From assembly GCA_947258945.1 (NCBI GenBank), contig CAMYKJ010000017.1:1982-10760 (forward strand): DNA of 8,779 nucleotides, read 5' to 3'. A program made the position numbers and the translations under genes. The notes beneath the pieces are model-generated. The model saw nothing but the letters and a program-made list of their open reading frames with translations, had not been told where the DNA came from and did no database searches. Positions 7,400 through 8,779 of this stretch are shown here, piece after piece (the first letter of the stretch is position 1; the number at the start of each line of letters is the position of its first letter). Source of the stretch: an uncultured Ectothiorhodospiraceae bacterium (GTDB lineage Bacteria > Pseudomonadota > Gammaproteobacteria > UBA9214).

Positions 7400-8035
7400 T
7401 TACGTCGTCAGGGTTCTCAACAGGTTGTTAAAGTCCTCGTTGATACGCAAGTCAGCTTCACGCAACTCCTTTACCTTGCGGCAGGCATGCAGGACCGTGG
7501 TGTGATCACGGCCGCCAAAGGCGTCGCCGATCTCCGGCAGGCTATGTGTGGTCAGTTCCTTCGCCAGTGCCATGGCAATTTGCCGCGGCCGCGTAATGGT
7601 GCGGCTGCGTCTCGCCGACAACAGGTCCGCGGTCCGGATCTTGTAGTAGTCGACGACCACTTTCTGGATGTTGGGTATGGTAATCAGCTTGTCCTGCAGG
7701 GCCAGCAGGTCTCGCAGGGCCTGCCTGGTCAGTTCGAGATCAATCGTCTGGCCGGTAAAGCGCGCACTGGCGACGACCCGACGCAGTGCGCCTTCCAGCT
7801 CACGGATGTTCGACTGGATGCGCTTGGCAATAAAGAAGGCGACATCCGAAGGCAAGTCGACACCGGCCTGGCTTGCCTTGCTCATCAGGATGGCGACGCG
7901 GGTTTCCAGTTCCGCCGGCTCGATGGCTGCGGTGAGACCCCAGCCGAAGCGCGACTTGAGCCGGTCTTCCAGGCCGTCGACTTCCTTCGGGTAGCGATCG
8001 CAAGTCAGCACCACCTGCTGCTGACCCTCAAGCAA
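7400..8035 (-). CDS. dnaA: DnaA C-terminal fragment (sensor regions and DNA-binding domain IV)
   Basis: The second frame gives 211 residues from a TTG at 8035, and the family-like reading extends further upstream to 8065. It contains the sensor 1 region [12 protein letters not shown], the conserved [21 protein letters not shown], the sensor 2 segment [12 protein letters not shown], and the domain IV helix-turn-helix with DnaA signature [15 protein letters not shown]. All DNA-contact parts look intact. No ribosome site is seen before the TTG, so independent translation is doubtful; it is probably produced only if the reading frame is actually continuous. Confidence 0.7.
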   Translation of the reverse strand: MLEGQQQVVLTCDRYPKEVDGLEDRLKSRFGWGLTAAIEPAELETRVAILMSKASQAGVDLPSDVAFFIAKRIQSNIRELEGALRRVVASARFTGQTIDLELTRQALRDLLALQDKLITIPNIQKVVVDYYKIRTADLLSARRSRTITRPRQIAMALAKELTTHSLPEIGDAFGGRDHTTVLHACRKVKELREADLRINEDFNNLLRTLTT

Positions 8036-8661
8036 GGCATTGAAAGTATGAAAGAATTCTTCCTGTTGAAGTCGTTGATGGCGTTGTGTTGCAGCGCACG
8101 CACCATGTCCTGCACGAAACGCTCCGAGTGCAGGTAGACCACCCGTGCGTCCGGATTGTTGGCGAGGATCAGGTTGCCGACGGCATGCATCAGGTGCGTC
8201 TTGCCGAGACCGCTGTCGCCATAAATGAATAACGGGTTGTAAGCGCCACCCGGATTTTCACCCACCTGCATGGAGGCGGCGCGTGCCAGCTGGTTGGATT
8301 TACCGCCGACAAATGTTTCAAACGTGAAGTCCGGGTTAAGATTGCTCTTGTGCTCGACGGCCGGTTTGGCCGCGGGCGCAGGCGCAGGTTTGCTGACTGG
8401 ATTATCGAGGCGCTTCTTGCCGCAACCGATGTCCAGCTGCAGATGGGAAGTGTCGAATGGCCCGACCTCGTGCAGGGTCTGGGAGATGGTCTCGTAATGG
8501 TGCTTTCTCACCCAGTCGAGGACGAACTGGTTGGGAGCAAGCAGGCGCAGGTTTTCGCCGCTTTCGATGGCATGCAGCGGCCTTATCCAGGTATTGAATT
8601 GTTGCTCGGGCAGTTCATGTTCGAGACGGACCAGACATTTTTGCCAGAGCGTACCTTCCAC
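8005..8661 (-). CDS. dnaA: DnaA N-terminal fragment (domains I, II and Walker A)
   Basis: This is the 218-residue product of the first frame. It has domain I (DnaB/DiaA contact, about 1-75) and a short Ala/Pro-rich linker ([15 protein letters not shown], about 91-105). The AAA+ core then begins with [18 protein letters not shown], followed by Walker A GDSGLGKT (148-155) and [22 protein letters not shown] (178-198). The last 20 residues (199-218) are out-of-frame sequence ending at a stop at 8005-8007. Without Walker B, sensors and domain IV it could not bind DnaA boxes; a stable fragment might still contact DnaB or compete in domain I dimerisation, but that is speculation. Confidence 0.75.
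   Translation of the reverse strand: MEGTLWQKCLVRLEHELPEQQFNTWIRPLHAIESGENLRLLAPNQFVLDWVRKHHYETISQTLHEVGPFDTSHLQLDIGCGKKRLDNPVSKPAPAPAAKPAVEHKSNLNPDFTFETFVGGKSNQLARAASMQVGENPGGAYNPLFIYGDSGLGKTHLMHAVGNLILANNPDARVVYLHSERFVQDMVRALQHNAINDFNRKNSFILSMPCLRVSSRWC
8063..8070 (-). other. Deletion/frameshift junction in dnaA
   Basis: On the minus strand the sequence reads GAC TTC, then AA, then CAG GAA GAA TTC. The frame changes at the two extra A bases. Upstream codons encode NDF and downstream codons encode QEEF, which in intact DnaA proteins flank the Walker B segment. The CAACAG around the join could be a remnant of short direct-repeat recombination, but the lost sequence is not available to test this. 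Confidence 0.8.
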
Positions 8662-8779
8662 GTTTACAGCCCCCTGTTTGTCACGTTCACCCGATTTACG
8701 CAGGCAAGGGAGTCTATACCCCTCGCACAAAGTTATCCACATCACTTGCCGGGACTATTACAAGCTGACAGGCGGCAGT
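8662..8779 (-). promoter_or_regulatory. dnaA upstream region with DnaA box
   Basis: This is the 118-nt leader of dnaA as far as the window reaches. It holds a perfect DnaA box at 8733-8741 and a TATAGA hexamer near 8713-8718 that could be a -10 element. I do not find a convincing -35 at the right distance, so the promoter is unplaced. The AGGGGG ribosome site precedes the GTG start. A DnaA box here suggests DnaA autoregulation or the edge of a second origin segment. Confidence 0.45.
8733..8741 (+). promoter_or_regulatory. DnaA box, perfect (dnaA leader)
   Basis: Exact TTATCCACA, 72 bp upstream of the chosen dnaA GTG. DnaA boxes in this position repress dnaA transcription in many bacteria. 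Confidence 0.75.

Larger units (their letters stand above)
7400..8661 (-). pseudogene. dnaA: Chromosomal replication initiator DnaA, disrupted by an internal ~70-nt deletion and frameshift
   Basis: Both ends of a normal DnaA are present in tandem but in different frames. The chosen start is GTG at 8661, giving [18 protein letters not shown], because it has a good AGGGGG ribosome site about 8 nt upstream and matches the family N-terminus; an upstream ATG at 8745 would add 28 unlike residues. The N-terminal frame runs correctly to NAINDF (residue 198, codon at 8068-8070). Two bases later the family sequence resumes in another frame as [15 protein letters not shown]. coli DnaA has 24 residues between these points, including the Walker B core LLIDDIQFF, so about 70 nt (72 minus 2) appear to be missing. 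Restored length would be about 443 residues. Since dnaA is normally essential, an assembly or base-calling error is a serious possibility; a true lesion would require another initiator. Confidence 0.9.

Noticed and set aside
8063..8070. Programmed ribosomal frameshift in dnaA
   Set aside because: A frameshift alone would not restore the missing Walker B segment, and there is no slippery heptamer at the join.
8655..8666. TTCCACGT at the dnaA start as a parS site
   Set aside because: Only one half-site is present; the other half (TTACA) does not match, and the bases are explained by the GTG start context.
8005..8745. ATG at 8745 as the dnaA start
   Set aside because: It would add 28 residues unlike any DnaA and overlap the DnaA box; the GTG at 8661 has a strong ribosome site and a family-like N-terminus.

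Overview
The window is the chromosomal replication-origin neighbourhood of a G+C-rich gammaproteobacterium. The evidence is the minus-strand order dnaA-dnaN-recF-gyrB, a GyrB of 806 residues that carries the long insertion of the gammaproteobacterial form, DnaA boxes around dnaA, and two exact copies of the 16-bp palindrome known as the ParB-binding parS site. The convergent neighbour glyS-(mazG-like)-gmhB-plsC suggests a purple-sulfur or Ectothiorhodospira-like lineage, but that placement is inference from gene order only.

Layout. Positions 1-2299 hold a tight plus-strand operon. It contains the 3' end of glyS, a small MazG-like nucleotide pyrophosphohydrolase gene, a gmhB-like HAD gene whose start overlaps the previous stop (TGATG), and a plsC-type acyltransferase gene 2 nt further on. 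Positions 2300-2490 are a very A+T-rich convergent intergenic region. Imperfect 19-nt terminal inverted repeats, with a second 10-nt inverted repeat inside, make it look like a small non-autonomous element. Positions 2491-8661 hold gyrB, recF, dnaN and dnaA, all on the minus strand. Between dnaN and dnaA (7197-7399) lies a candidate oriC, with one perfect DnaA box, several near matches, a TACTACTACTA run and an A+T-rich block. Another perfect DnaA box lies upstream of dnaA.

How the genes work together. The minus-strand block encodes the initiator, the sliding clamp, a gap-repair loader and the gyrase B subunit. The parS sites inside recF would let ParB mark the origin for segregation. The plus-strand operon joins tRNA charging, nucleotide hydrolysis, a heptose-phosphatase relative and phospholipid synthesis.

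Most notable points. (1) dnaA is broken: about 70 nt, including the Walker B motif, are missing near 8065, which splits the gene into two frames. (2) The GmhB-like protein has lost both catalytic aspartates (DxD became GAS) and other HAD catalytic residues but keeps all four Zn ligands, so it looks like a pseudoenzyme. (3) Two perfect parS palindromes sit inside recF coding sequence. (4) An inverted-repeat-bounded A+T-rich element separates the two operons. (5) Short A+T-rich codon islands interrupt conserved stretches of gyrB and dnaN.
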